A stretch of DNA of 64,000 nucleotides. Origin: CAVQTK01 sp963716455 (GTDB lineage Bacteria > Pseudomonadota > Gammaproteobacteria > Coxiellales > Coxiellaceae). The stretch is from positions 124,001 to 188,000 of the forward strand of contig CAVQTK010000013.1 in assembly GCA_963716455.1 (NCBI GenBank). The letters run 5' to 3'. The number at the start of each line of letters is the position of its first letter. The stretch's first letter is position 1. Positions 1-8,457 of the stretch are shown piece after piece. The position numbers and the translations under genes are program-made. Under the pieces are notes generated by a model, which saw nothing but the letters and a program-made list of their open reading frames with translations, made no database searches and had not been told where the DNA came from.

Positions 1-5
1 ATTCA

Positions 6-1049
6 TTGAAAAAATCAGCAGTGAATCAAGAACCAAAATTTGGCGTTGCCGATATTATTGAAGGTACGCATCCTAACTCCGTGGAAATACTACTGCAGAA
101 AATCATCAACTATGAATTAAATAAAAAAATTCAGCAGTTGCAGGTAATAGGTAACAAAATCGAATCATTTCAGCCGGTGAAAAATGATACTATTGCCCCT
201 TCCCCTTCTGAAGAGGAACAAATTGATGAATTGCCTCCTCCACCATATGAATTAAATGATGAATCACCTCCCCCTTATGAGTTTTCTCTCGTTACTCCAA
301 GTGGAGCATCTATACCTCTTTTTACGAAGGAGAAGGAAAAAGAAGAAGATCTACCTCCAGCATATAGACCTTCTCAACCAGACTCAAAGCGACCATCAAA
401 AAACAAACCGGATGCAAGTTCGCGTAAAGAAACTAAAATTTCTGCAGATCCCCCATCTATTGCTAAGCCTGTTGAACAAACAAAAATTCCAGAGAACACT
501 AAAGATTGGGAAGCTTTTTTTGGGGTATTACAAGTAAAAAGAAACGTTACACCACCAAATACGATAGAAACAAAACTAATCTCGCCAGTAGAAACCAAAA
601 CTTTCGAACCACGTAAAAAGAAACAGGAAACACATTTAAAGAAGAAGACTAAAGAAGAAAAAGAGTCTAAATTACCAAAAGAATTGATTAAGAGCAATCC
701 AAAAGATATTGATACAGCAGTTAGATTCATCCAACGAAACTTAACTTTTTTTGCTGCGCATTTTTTATCAGAGGAAAAAGAACATAAACTTTCTTCAGAT
801 ATTTCGTTTATAAATAATTCATTCAGAGACATGCGAGCAATTGAAGAAGCGGATAAATTATTATTTAACGCTGCTCTCCAAGGTCTACGAGAAAATGGTA
901 ATCCTCAGACATTAAAAGATTTGCTGGCGAAGAAACCAAAATTATTGCAGGCAATTTTTCCGATTCAAAAAGCGCCGATGTTTTTGTGGTACCAGCAGAC
1001 AGGTGAAAAACTCGACCTGCTGCCCAAAGAAAAAGTTCAAGACAAATAA
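6..1049 (+). CDS. Proline/lysine-rich hypothetical protein with three PPxY motifs
   Basis: I do not recognise a family. The frame opens with TTG at the window edge, so the true start may lie upstream. The product is hydrophilic and low in complexity. Residues about 75-120 hold three PPxY motifs (PPPPYE, PPPYEF, PPAYRP) in an acidic, proline-rich stretch. Residues about 120-240 are very rich in Lys/Glu, and a more ordinary helical part follows (about 240-347). No signal peptide or membrane segment is visible. PPxY motifs are ligands of WW domains, which are mostly eukaryotic, so a host-directed role is possible but is inference. The frame stops in a short AAAGAAAAAG run, and another open frame continues directly (next entry), so the gene may be longer and frameshifted. 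Confidence 0.55.
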   Translation: MKKSAVNQEPKFGVADIIEGTHPNSVEILLQKIINYELNKKIQQLQVIGNKIESFQPVKNDTIAPSPSEEEQIDELPPPPYELNDESPPPYEFSLVTPSGASIPLFTKEKEKEEDLPPAYRPSQPDSKRPSKNKPDASSRKETKISADPPSIAKPVEQTKIPENTKDWEAFFGVLQVKRNVTPPNTIETKLISPVETKTFEPRKKKQETHLKKKTKEEKESKLPKELIKSNPKDIDTAVRFIQRNLTFFAAHFLSEEKEHKLSSDISFINNSFRDMRAIEEADKLLFNAALQGLRENGNPQTLKDLLAKKPKLLQAIFPIQKAPMFLWYQQTGEKLDLLPKEKVQDK

Positions 1050-1051
1050 AC

Positions 1052-1501
1052 AAAATCATCAAAAATAATGGAATTATATCTGCAAAAAATCAATCAATTT
1101 TAACCGATGGAGAAAAACTTTTATTAAAATTAGGCAAAAAGATCGAGGAGCTGAATAATAGTGTTAACAGCACATATCAATGTTTAGGTGGCACATTAGC
1201 TGCCAAACGTAAAAAGATAATAGATATATTAACTATTAAGCGCGATAAATTAGTAGAAGTATATGGAATTCTCCAAGCCTTTATAGCTAATCCTCATCAA
1301 ATGGATGGAACTAAAATAATACAGAGTATTTTAGAGGATCAAAATCTACTATCTAAAATTAATACCTTCTGTTATGGCTTCTTCTCTACAAAAAGTTCCG
1401 TCTTTTCTGATGAAACAGGAACTAGACAATTACTCTCGGAAGTAACCAAGTTTGTTAGTGATAAACAGGACATGGGAAGAAATATTCGTTATATGTCATA
1501 G
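1052..1501 (+). pseudogene. Continuation of the upstream PPxY gene in another frame
   Basis: After the TAA at 1047-1049 the frame shifted by one base is open from about 1022 to the stop at 1499-1501. It encodes about 150 residues of ordinary helical, Lys/Ile/Leu-rich protein (for example GEKLLLKLGKKIEELNNS and TLAAKRKKIIDILTIKRDKL). No start codon with a ribosome site is seen near its beginning; the only ATG that gives a reasonable ORF is at 1301, mid-way. The simplest reading is that it is the C-terminal part of the upstream gene, separated by a one-base indel in the A-rich run near 1029-1034. Function unknown. Confidence 0.5.
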
Positions 1502-1522
1502 AGAGCTTAAACTACCTACTAA

Positions 1523-1567
1523 TGTCATACCGCGGCTTTGACAACTTTGACCGCGATATCCAAGTGG
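1523..1567. repeat. REP-like palindrome (CATACCGCGG type)
   Basis: An imperfect inverted repeat: TGTCATACCGCGG and a partner ACCGCGATATCC flank a short TTTGACAACTTT-like loop. A second copy of the CATACCGCGG core lies at about 33479-33500 upstream of the NUDIX gene. Such extragenic palindromes are common between genes in this type of genome. Confidence 0.45.
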
Positions 1568-1693
1568 AAGGGGTAATCAAGGTCACTTCATGAAAGGATG
1601 TGAGATAATTCTGTCCAAATGGCTAATTTTCTTGCTAAACTGTAAAATATACGGTAAATTTTACAGGTATCCAATCAATTTTGATCAAACATC

Positions 1694-2864
1694 ATGCAAG
1701 AGAAACATTTTCAAAGACAGCTCCAAAAGCCTATACGCTCTTTTTTTCTGTTTGGCCCACGCGCCGACGGGCAAAAGTACCTGGTTGAAGGAGAATTTTT
1801 CCAACCATTACTATCTGGATTTACTGCGAAACGACGTCTACTTTACATTAAGTAGCTCCCCATCTGCTTTCCGGGAGCGTGTGTTGGCACAGGATCCCCA
1901 TAAAACTTGGATTATTGTTGGTGAGGTGCAAAGAATCCCGAGCTTACTCAATGATGTGCATTCTTTAATGGAAGAACACCATTACCGGTTTGCTTTAAGT
2001 GGATCAAGCGCAAGAAAATTGAAAAGAGGTCAAGCTAACTTATTAGCAGGACGCGCCTTAGTTAAACATTTATTTCCGCTGACAGGTAGGGAATATGGTG
2101 AAGAGGTGATATTAGAAGAAGCCCTGGCTTTTGGCACATTACCTAGTATCATAACTGATCCGTCCACTCGAGTTGAGCAATTAGAAGCTTATGTAGGCAC
2201 ATATTTGCGGGAAGAAATCAAAGCCGAAGCGCTCACTCGCAATGTTCCTGCTTTCGGACACTTTTTGGAAGTGGCGGCGATTATGAATGGCCAAGTAACA
2301 AATTTAGCGAATATTGCCCGAGACGCTGGAATCTCTCGTTCAACAGTTTCAGTTTACTTCGAAATTTTAGTCGATACCTTATTGGGACGTTGGCTGCCAG
2401 CTTGGACACCTAGAGCAAAAGTGAAAGAGGTGTCTCATCCTAAGTTTTATTTTTTTGACAGTGGAGTAGTTCATGCAATTCAAAAAGGGTTACGCGACAA
2501 ACCAGGAGCGGCCGAGCGTGGAATTTTATTCGAAACGCTGATTTTTCACGAACTAATCGCTCATCGTGACTATGCGAATATCGGCGGCGATTTTTTTTAC
2601 TGGCGCACAGTTGGAGGAATTGAAGTAGACTTTATCTGGAAACGAGCTGCTACAACTGTGGCCATTGAAGTCAAAAGTGTTTCTCAATGGAAAGGAGAGT
2701 ACGAGGGAGGTTTTCGAAGTTTGCAGTTTTCATCCTCTAAACCCACGGCTTGCTATGCAGTGTATACAGGTATGGATATTTTAAAAAGAGAGTTTGGTTT
2801 AGTATTGCCTTGGAAAGAATTTTTGCAAAGATTATATGCCGGTCAGATTATTGGGTGCGATTAG
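1694..2864 (+). pseudogene. Decayed AAA ATPase with DUF4143 C-terminal domain
   Basis: This family combines an N-terminal AAA_14 ATPase with a C-terminal DUF4143 nuclease-like domain. The natural start is ATG 1694, whose frame reads FLFGPRA. The Walker A motif TGKSTW then continues in a different frame, so one extra base near 1766 breaks the P-loop. The longer open frame from 1590 has an N-terminus unlike the family. The Walker B segment reads WIIVGEVQRIP where the family has IIDEVQRIP: a 3-base insertion replaces the key Asp. Downstream motifs (ALSGSSARKL, HLFPLTGREY, YLREEI, FYFFDSGV, EVDFIWK..VAIEVKS) are intact. A non-functional remnant is the best call. Confidence 0.75.
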
Positions 2865-2881
2865 CTATTATTTTGATAAAA

Positions 2882-3015
2882 TAGACTTCTTTCCAAACCC
2901 AGCATTTTGGTCCCATCTTGTTATAACCTGCGGAGTTTACATGGAGTAAATGAGCACCGAAGAAAACAACACAACGCAGCAGTAGGCCAAAAGACGAAGT
3001 TTGGAAAGAAGTCTA
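2882..3015. repeat. MITE-like palindromic element, copy A
   Basis: A 134-bp element bounded by 17-bp perfect terminal inverted repeats, TAGACTTCTTTCCAAAC and its complement. Its interior carries CATTTTGGTCCCATCTTG at one end and GTAGGCCAAAAGACGAAG at the other. The same sequence in opposite orientation is at 46464-46624, where an extra internal block of about 27 bases is present; a shortened copy is at 58336-58436 and a remnant at 36141-36183. It encodes nothing and sits between the ATPase remnant and the treS operon. Confidence 0.8.
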
Positions 3016-3091
3016 ATGAATTGCTTCAGTGTCTTGCGCTAACCACAGTTTTAATCCCCTCACATTAAAAAAAACCAGCCAAAAACTCTGC

Positions 3092-3097
3092 TATAAT
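3092..3097 (+). promoter_or_regulatory. Extended -10 (TGCTATAAT) upstream of the treS operon
   Basis: TATAAT preceded by TG at the extended -10 position, 32 bases before the treS start. No good -35 box is seen at 17 bp spacing. A strong ribosome site (AGGAAGGTGA) follows at about 3112-3121. It is the only convincing promoter seen before the run of overlapping trehalose/glucan genes. Confidence 0.4.
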
Positions 3098-3128
3098 TCT
3101 CTATCATCACTAGGAAGGTGAACTCCCC

Positions 3129-4556
3129 ATGTCAGAAACATGCCCTCGCTGGTATCAAGAAGCCATAATTTATGAATTGCATGTGCGCGCTTTTTTTGAT
3201 AGCAACGAAGACGGCAGTGGTGATTTCCGTGGGCTCGTGCAGAAATTAGATTATTTACAAGATTTAGGCGTCACTGCAGTTTGGCTACTCCCATTTTACC
3301 CTTCTCCCCTAAAAGACGACGGCTATGATATCGCCGAATATACTAATGTCCACAACACCTATGGCAATTTAAAAGATTTCAAATGGTTTTTGCGTGAAGC
3401 GCATCGCCGCAATATTCGCGTTATTACCGAAATTGTTATGAATCATACTTCTGACCAACACACTTGGTTTCAACGTTCCCGACGAGCTAAACCCGGAGAC
3501 AAATGGCGCAATTTTTACGTTTGGAGCGATAATCCCGATCGTTACAAAGATGCACGGATTATTTTTAAAGATTTTGAGCCTTCTAACTGGACTTGGGATC
3601 CAGTCGCCCAAGCCTATTATTGGCATCGTTTTTATTCCCACCAACCCGACCTTAATTTTGATAGCCCTCATGTGCAAAAGGCTGTCCAACAGTGTTTTGA
3701 CTTTTGGTTGCAATTAGGCGTAGATGGGCTGCGTCTTGACGCGGTTCCTTATCTTTACGAACGAGAAGGCACACACTGTGAAAACTTACCCGAAACCCAT
3801 CAATTCCTTAAAAAACTTCGTCACCACATAGATGAAAAATTTCCTAACCGCATGCTGCTCGCCGAAGCAAATCAATGGCCAGAAGATGCCGCGGCGTATT
3901 TTGGTAAGGGTGATGAATGCCATATGGCTTTTCATTTTCCCCTCATGCCGCGCATGTTTATGTCCTTGCACATGGAAGATCGCTTTCCTTTAATCGATAT
4001 TTTGCAACAAACCCCGCACATTCCTCCTTCATGTCAATGGTCCATTTTTTTACGTAATCATGACGAGTTAACCTTAGAAATGGTTACCGACGAAGAGCGC
4101 GATTATATGTATCGGGTTTATGCGCAAGATCCTCAAGCCCGCATTAATTTAGGTATTCGGCGTCGTTTAGCGCCTTTATTGAATAATAATCGCAAAAAAA
4201 TTGAATTGATGAACGGGCTGTTATTTTCTATTCCAGGAACTCCGGTAATCTATTATGGTGATGAAATAGGCATGGGAGATAATTATTATTTGGGAGACCG
4301 CAACGCGGTACGTACACCCATGCAGTGGAGCGCAGATCGCAATGCTGGCTTTTCTCGATCTCACCCTCATCGGCTTTATCTACCGATTATCATTGACCCT
4401 GAATATCATTACGAAGCAATTAACGTTGCCACCCAACAAAACAACGCAGAATCTTTATTATGGTGGATGAAAAAAATCATTGCCCTGCGTAAACGTTATC
4501 ATGCTTTAGCCATGGGTAGTTTAAATTTTTTATATCCAGACAACCCCGAGTGCTAG
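3129..4556 (+). CDS. treS: Trehalose synthase, catalytic part (split TreS-maltokinase)
   Basis: GH13 trehalose synthase interconverts maltose and trehalose in the cytosol. The family start motif WYQEAIIYELHVRAF is at residues 8-22. Catalytic residues are visible: nucleophile Asp204 (DGLRLDAVPYLY), acid Glu247 (LLAEANQWPED) and the His311-Asp312 pair (FLRNHDEL). Family motifs YYGDEIGMGDN and RTPMQWSADRNAGFS follow. The protein ends in DNPEC just where the C-terminal beta-sandwich should begin with VLAF. That domain is encoded by the next frame, which overlaps by 7 bases. Restoring one G (GAG-GTG-CTA) joins both into a TreS-maltokinase fusion, a common arrangement. A 1-nt deletion or sequence error is likelier than a natural split. 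Confidence 0.92.
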   Translation: MSETCPRWYQEAIIYELHVRAFFDSNEDGSGDFRGLVQKLDYLQDLGVTAVWLLPFYPSPLKDDGYDIAEYTNVHNTYGNLKDFKWFLREAHRRNIRVITEIVMNHTSDQHTWFQRSRRAKPGDKWRNFYVWSDNPDRYKDARIIFKDFEPSNWTWDPVAQAYYWHRFYSHQPDLNFDSPHVQKAVQQCFDFWLQLGVDGLRLDAVPYLYEREGTHCENLPETHQFLKKLRHHIDEKFPNRMLLAEANQWPEDAAAYFGKGDECHMAFHFPLMPRMFMSLHMEDRFPLIDILQQTPHIPPSCQWSIFLRNHDELTLEMVTDEERDYMYRVYAQDPQARINLGIRRRLAPLLNNNRKKIELMNGLLFSIPGTPVIYYGDEIGMGDNYYLGDRNAVRTPMQWSADRNAGFSRSHPHRLYLPIIIDPEYHYEAINVATQQNNAESLLWWMKKIIALRKRYHALAMGSLNFLYPDNPEC

Positions 4557-6436
4557 CCTTTGTAACCAGTTATAAAGATCAGCAAATTTTAGTAGTGGCT
4601 AATTTATCGCGTTTTCCAGAATATGCCGAATTAGATTTAACTCCCTGGAAAGGAATGAGCTTACTGGAATTATTTGGTCAAAACACGTTTCCAACGATTG
4701 ATAATCGCCCCTACTTTCTTTCCTTAGCTCCCTATTTATTTTATTGGTTTTTACTGCAGCCACCAACTGTAGCCACCGCCAGTGATTTACAGATAAAAAA
4801 AGATTTGCCCGTTTTATCCATAACAAATGGTTGGGAAATGATCTTAAAAAATGCGAGCAAGTCGAAATTTGAAGCTATTTTACCCCATTATTTATCGCAA
4901 CAACGTTGGTTTGGAAAAAAATCACAGCAAATCAAAGAAGCAAAAATTATAGAAATAATCCCTATCAATAATGGTCCCGAAAAAATCTATTTATTGCTAA
5001 TCGAAAGTATTGATATCCGAGAATGGCAAGATCTTTATTTTTTACCTATTACTTTTCTTAAAATGGAAGCCGCTGTAGAATTTCAAAGCCAATATCCCCA
5101 CGCACTTATTGCTAAACTTTCCAACCAGGAAGGATACTTGCTAGATGCTTGCTATCTTACTGAATTCCCCTTACGAATCATCAAATACATAGCCCATAGC
5201 CAAAAAATAAAAGGACAACGTGGCACTTTAGTGGCACAACACACTTCGGCATTTCGTTCTTTATATCCAGCTGTCCCTATAAAGCCTTTGCCTTTAAAAG
5301 GAGAACAAAGCAACACTTCTATCGTTTGTGATAATACTTTTGTTTTGAAATGTTTTCGCCACTGTGAAATGGGCATTAATCCAGACTTTGAAATCAGCGA
5401 GTTTTTAACCGAACAAGCTCACTTCCCTCATTCTCCAGCTCTTGCTGGATCCTTACAGTATCATACTAAACAGAATCAAGTTGTATCCTTGGCTTTATTG
5501 CATCAATTTATTCCACATGAAACCGATGGATGGCAATACACTTTAGATTCAATAAATCGTTTTTTTGAGCACATATTAGCTGGATCGAATAAAGAGCTAT
5601 TAAAAAAATTCTCCTTACCCACATCTGAACATCTAATCAACCCAGATCTGGGCATTCCCATGGAAGTGCAAACTTTGCTTAGCAATTATATTCAATCTAT
5701 TCAATTATTAGGACAACGTACCGGTGAACTGCATATTGCCTTAACAACTAATGGCAATGCGGATTTTGCTCCTGAACCCTTTTCTACTTTGCAGCAGCGT
5801 GCTGTTTATCAATCGATTCGTACTTTAATGGGTCGAACTTTTACCCAACTCAGTAAAAATCTGACCAATTTGCCTGCAGATGTTCAGGTATATGCTGATA
5901 AAGTCTTACAATCTGGCCAAGCTATTCAGTCCCATTTACATAAGCTGATCGAACACAAATTGACCGGCTTACGAATTCGTTGCCATGGCGACTTTCACTT
6001 AGGCCAAGTACTTTATACTGGAAAAGATTTTATCCTTGTCGATTTCGAAGGGGAGCCTGCACGAGCCATTTCTGAGCGACGTATTAAGCGTTCACCTCTT
6101 TTCGATATAGCCGGTATGTTACGCTCTTTCAATTATGCCGCACAAACTGCCCTCTTTGGACAAACTCGAGTAATACGTGAAGAAGATATTAAAATTCTCG
6201 AGCACTGGGCACATTTCTGGGAAAAATGGGTTGGCGTGGCTTTTTTACAAGGATATTTACTGACTGTCCGCCATCAAGAATTTTTGCCGCAAACTCATAC
6301 CGATTTTAAAATTTTTCTTGAAGCGATGTTATTAGAAAAAGCAATTTATGAGATTAATTACGAACTAAATAATCGTCCCGATTGGTTGTTTATTCCTTGT
6401 CGGGGTTTAATTGAGTTATTATGTTGCGGCAATTAG
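4550..6436 (+). CDS. TreS C-terminal domain fused to maltokinase (Pep2/Mak)
   Basis: Residues 1-70 complete the beta-sandwich domain of trehalose synthase (LAFVTSYKDQQILVVANLSRF). From about residue 105 the maltokinase begins (LPHYLSQQRWFGKKS), with the kinase-like catalytic segment RIRCHGDFHLGQVLY and VDFEGEPARAISERR near residues 475-510, and the DIAGMLRSFNYAA motif. Maltokinase phosphorylates maltose with ATP to maltose-1-phosphate, the donor for GlgE at the end of the same operon. The nominal start is a GTG inside the end of the preceding frame with no ribosome site of its own, so the gene is probably the second half of one coding sequence (see treS). It overlaps malQ by 16 bases. Confidence 0.88.
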   Translation: MLAFVTSYKDQQILVVANLSRFPEYAELDLTPWKGMSLLELFGQNTFPTIDNRPYFLSLAPYLFYWFLLQPPTVATASDLQIKKDLPVLSITNGWEMILKNASKSKFEAILPHYLSQQRWFGKKSQQIKEAKIIEIIPINNGPEKIYLLLIESIDIREWQDLYFLPITFLKMEAAVEFQSQYPHALIAKLSNQEGYLLDACYLTEFPLRIIKYIAHSQKIKGQRGTLVAQHTSAFRSLYPAVPIKPLPLKGEQSNTSIVCDNTFVLKCFRHCEMGINPDFEISEFLTEQAHFPHSPALAGSLQYHTKQNQVVSLALLHQFIPHETDGWQYTLDSINRFFEHILAGSNKELLKKFSLPTSEHLINPDLGIPMEVQTLLSNYIQSIQLLGQRTGELHIALTTNGNADFAPEPFSTLQQRAVYQSIRTLMGRTFTQLSKNLTNLPADVQVYADKVLQSGQAIQSHLHKLIEHKLTGLRIRCHGDFHLGQVLYTGKDFILVDFEGEPARAISERRIKRSPLFDIAGMLRSFNYAAQTALFGQTRVIREEDIKILEHWAHFWEKWVGVAFLQGYLLTVRHQEFLPQTHTDFKIFLEAMLLEKAIYEINYELNNRPDWLFIPCRGLIELLCCGN

Positions 6437-8457
6437 CTAAAGCGTATGGAATACAAACAGCTTATTCCGATGCCGCTGGTCAACGACGAGTTATTTCCGC
6501 AGAAACCTTACTTGCCACTTTGCAGGCTTTAGATCCACTGATTAGAAATTCAAGTGATCTGAGTAAGGCCTATCAGCAGTTCCAAATTAATTGGTGGCGA
6601 CAAGGTTTAGAACCCATTATCCTTGCTTGGCAAGGGAAATTTAATCAACTGGCGCTACGCATTCCACAACTTCAAGCGCAACAGCATATCCAATGCCAAC
6701 TGACGACCCAAGAGGGCAAAATCCATTGCTGGCAAATGAATTTAAAAAAAGCCTCTACGCTCAATAAAGAATCGGTAGCAGGAAGTAAATATATTCTTAA
6801 ACAATGGAATCCACATCAACAGTTGCCATTAGGTTATCATCGATTAACTATCGAAACTGCTCACCAATGCTTTAACACCACCCTTATCGCGGCCCCTAAA
6901 CATGCTTATTCCCCTCTAAAATCGCCCAATTCACGAGTGTGGGGAGTTTTTATTCCTCTGTATGCATTACACTCGGCAAATAGTTTTGGTTCTGGTGATT
7001 TGTCAGATTTGTCCGAGCTTATTGACTGGGTAGCCTCACAAAAAGGACGTTTAGTAGGAACCTTACCTTTATTTGCTAATTTCTTTGCTCATCCGTATGA
7101 GCCGAGTCCTTATTCACCTGCAAGCCGACTTTTTTTCAGCGAATTTTATTTAGATGTGACCCAAATCGAAGAATTTCACCAAAGTTTACCAGCGCAACGT
7201 TTTCTAGCCTCTGCTGATGTTCAGCTTCAACTTGATACACTCAGGCGGTCACCCTTGGTTGATTATAAAGAAACCCTGGCTTTGAAACGCACCATCTTGG
7301 AAATATTAACTAAAAATTTCTTTACGCATGCGAGTGCGGATAGAAAAAATGCTTTTCAGCAATTTCTAATAAAAACTCCGCGTGTGGAAGATTATGCGGC
7401 TTTTCGTGCTGTTCAAGAAAAAAATGGCCAACCTTGGATAAAATGGCCAATTAAGCAACGTAACGGCCAAATTAGTAGCGAAGATTACGATCCCCAAGTA
7501 AAAAATTATTACCTGTACACTCAATGGCAAATACAAGAACAACTGCAAAAAGTGGCTGAGCACGCAAAAAATCACCAAGCATTTCTTTACCTTGATATGC
7601 CGTTAGGGGTACACCCTTTTAGTTATGACGTTTGGCGTGAACGTTCACTATTTGCTACAAATTTAGCAGTAGGTGCTGCCCCAGATCCTGGTTTTCCCCA
7701 AGGCCAAAATTGGAATTTCCCTCCACTTATACCGCATCAATTGCGTCAAAGTGGCTACCAATACTTCATTGAAAATTTACGACAAGTGTTACCCTACGTA
7801 GGATTATTGCGTCTAGATCATGTTATGGGGTTGCATCGATTATATTGTATCCCTCAAGGCTTTACTCCCCATCAAGGCGCCTACATTCGTTATGCCGCCG
7901 AAGAATTGTATGCAATTTTATGTTTGGAATCGCATCAGTATAAGACTGGGATAGTGGGAGAAAATTTGGGGACTGTGCCAAATTACGTTAATAAGGCCAT
8001 GATCAAACACCATCTACAACGTATGTATGTTCTGCAATATGAATTAGATTCAAAACATCCCATTATGCAAAGATCTATTCCTTTGCATAGTATTACTAGC
8101 CTGAATACTCATGATATGCCTACTTTTGCAACTTACATACAGAAAAAAGATCCTATAGAAAAAAAATTACCGCCTTTACCTCAAGTTAATAAATCTCGCT
8201 CTAGACTACAACAATTACTTCAAGGATGCTTAAATTTATTAAGCATTAGCCGTAGTCAATTTCTTTTAATTAATCTGGAAGATCTTTGGTATGAAACTCA
8301 ACCACAGAATATTCCTTCTTCTCAACAAAATTCGAACTGGCGACACAAGGCTCGTCACAGCCTGGAGAAGTGCCGTCAAAATTCAACATTGTGTGCTATA
8401 CTCAAAAATATCACTAAACTCCGCAGTAATAGTCAAGGACTAGGAAATGAAGACTGA
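6421..8457 (+). CDS. malQ: 4-alpha-glucanotransferase (amylomaltase)
   Basis: GH77 disproportionating enzyme of 678 residues, which moves alpha-1,4-glucan segments between chains and releases glucose. An N-terminal extension of about 170 residues precedes the barrel (WGVFIPLYALHS, NSFGSGDLSDL). Signatures are GLLRLDHVMGLHRLY (nucleophile Asp), GIVGENLGTVP (acid Glu) and SLNTHDMPTFATY. The ATG lies within the end of the maltokinase gene and the stop lies within glgB, so translation is probably coupled. In this operon it would recycle short maltodextrins. Confidence 0.93.
   Translation: MLRQLAKAYGIQTAYSDAAGQRRVISAETLLATLQALDPLIRNSSDLSKAYQQFQINWWRQGLEPIILAWQGKFNQLALRIPQLQAQQHIQCQLTTQEGKIHCWQMNLKKASTLNKESVAGSKYILKQWNPHQQLPLGYHRLTIETAHQCFNTTLIAAPKHAYSPLKSPNSRVWGVFIPLYALHSANSFGSGDLSDLSELIDWVASQKGRLVGTLPLFANFFAHPYEPSPYSPASRLFFSEFYLDVTQIEEFHQSLPAQRFLASADVQLQLDTLRRSPLVDYKETLALKRTILEILTKNFFTHASADRKNAFQQFLIKTPRVEDYAAFRAVQEKNGQPWIKWPIKQRNGQISSEDYDPQVKNYYLYTQWQIQEQLQKVAEHAKNHQAFLYLDMPLGVHPFSYDVWRERSLFATNLAVGAAPDPGFPQGQNWNFPPLIPHQLRQSGYQYFIENLRQVLPYVGLLRLDHVMGLHRLYCIPQGFTPHQGAYIRYAAEELYAILCLESHQYKTGIVGENLGTVPNYVNKAMIKHHLQRMYVLQYELDSKHPIMQRSIPLHSITSLNTHDMPTFATYIQKKDPIEKKLPPLPQVNKSRSRLQQLLQGCLNLLSISRSQFLLINLEDLWYETQPQNIPSSQQNSNWRHKARHSLEKCRQNSTLCAILKNITKLRSNSQGLGNED

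Noticed and set aside
374..832. Minus-strand frame of 152 codons opposite the PPxY gene
   Set aside because: A shadow of the plus-strand gene, whose lysine-rich codons read as Phe/Leu on the other strand.
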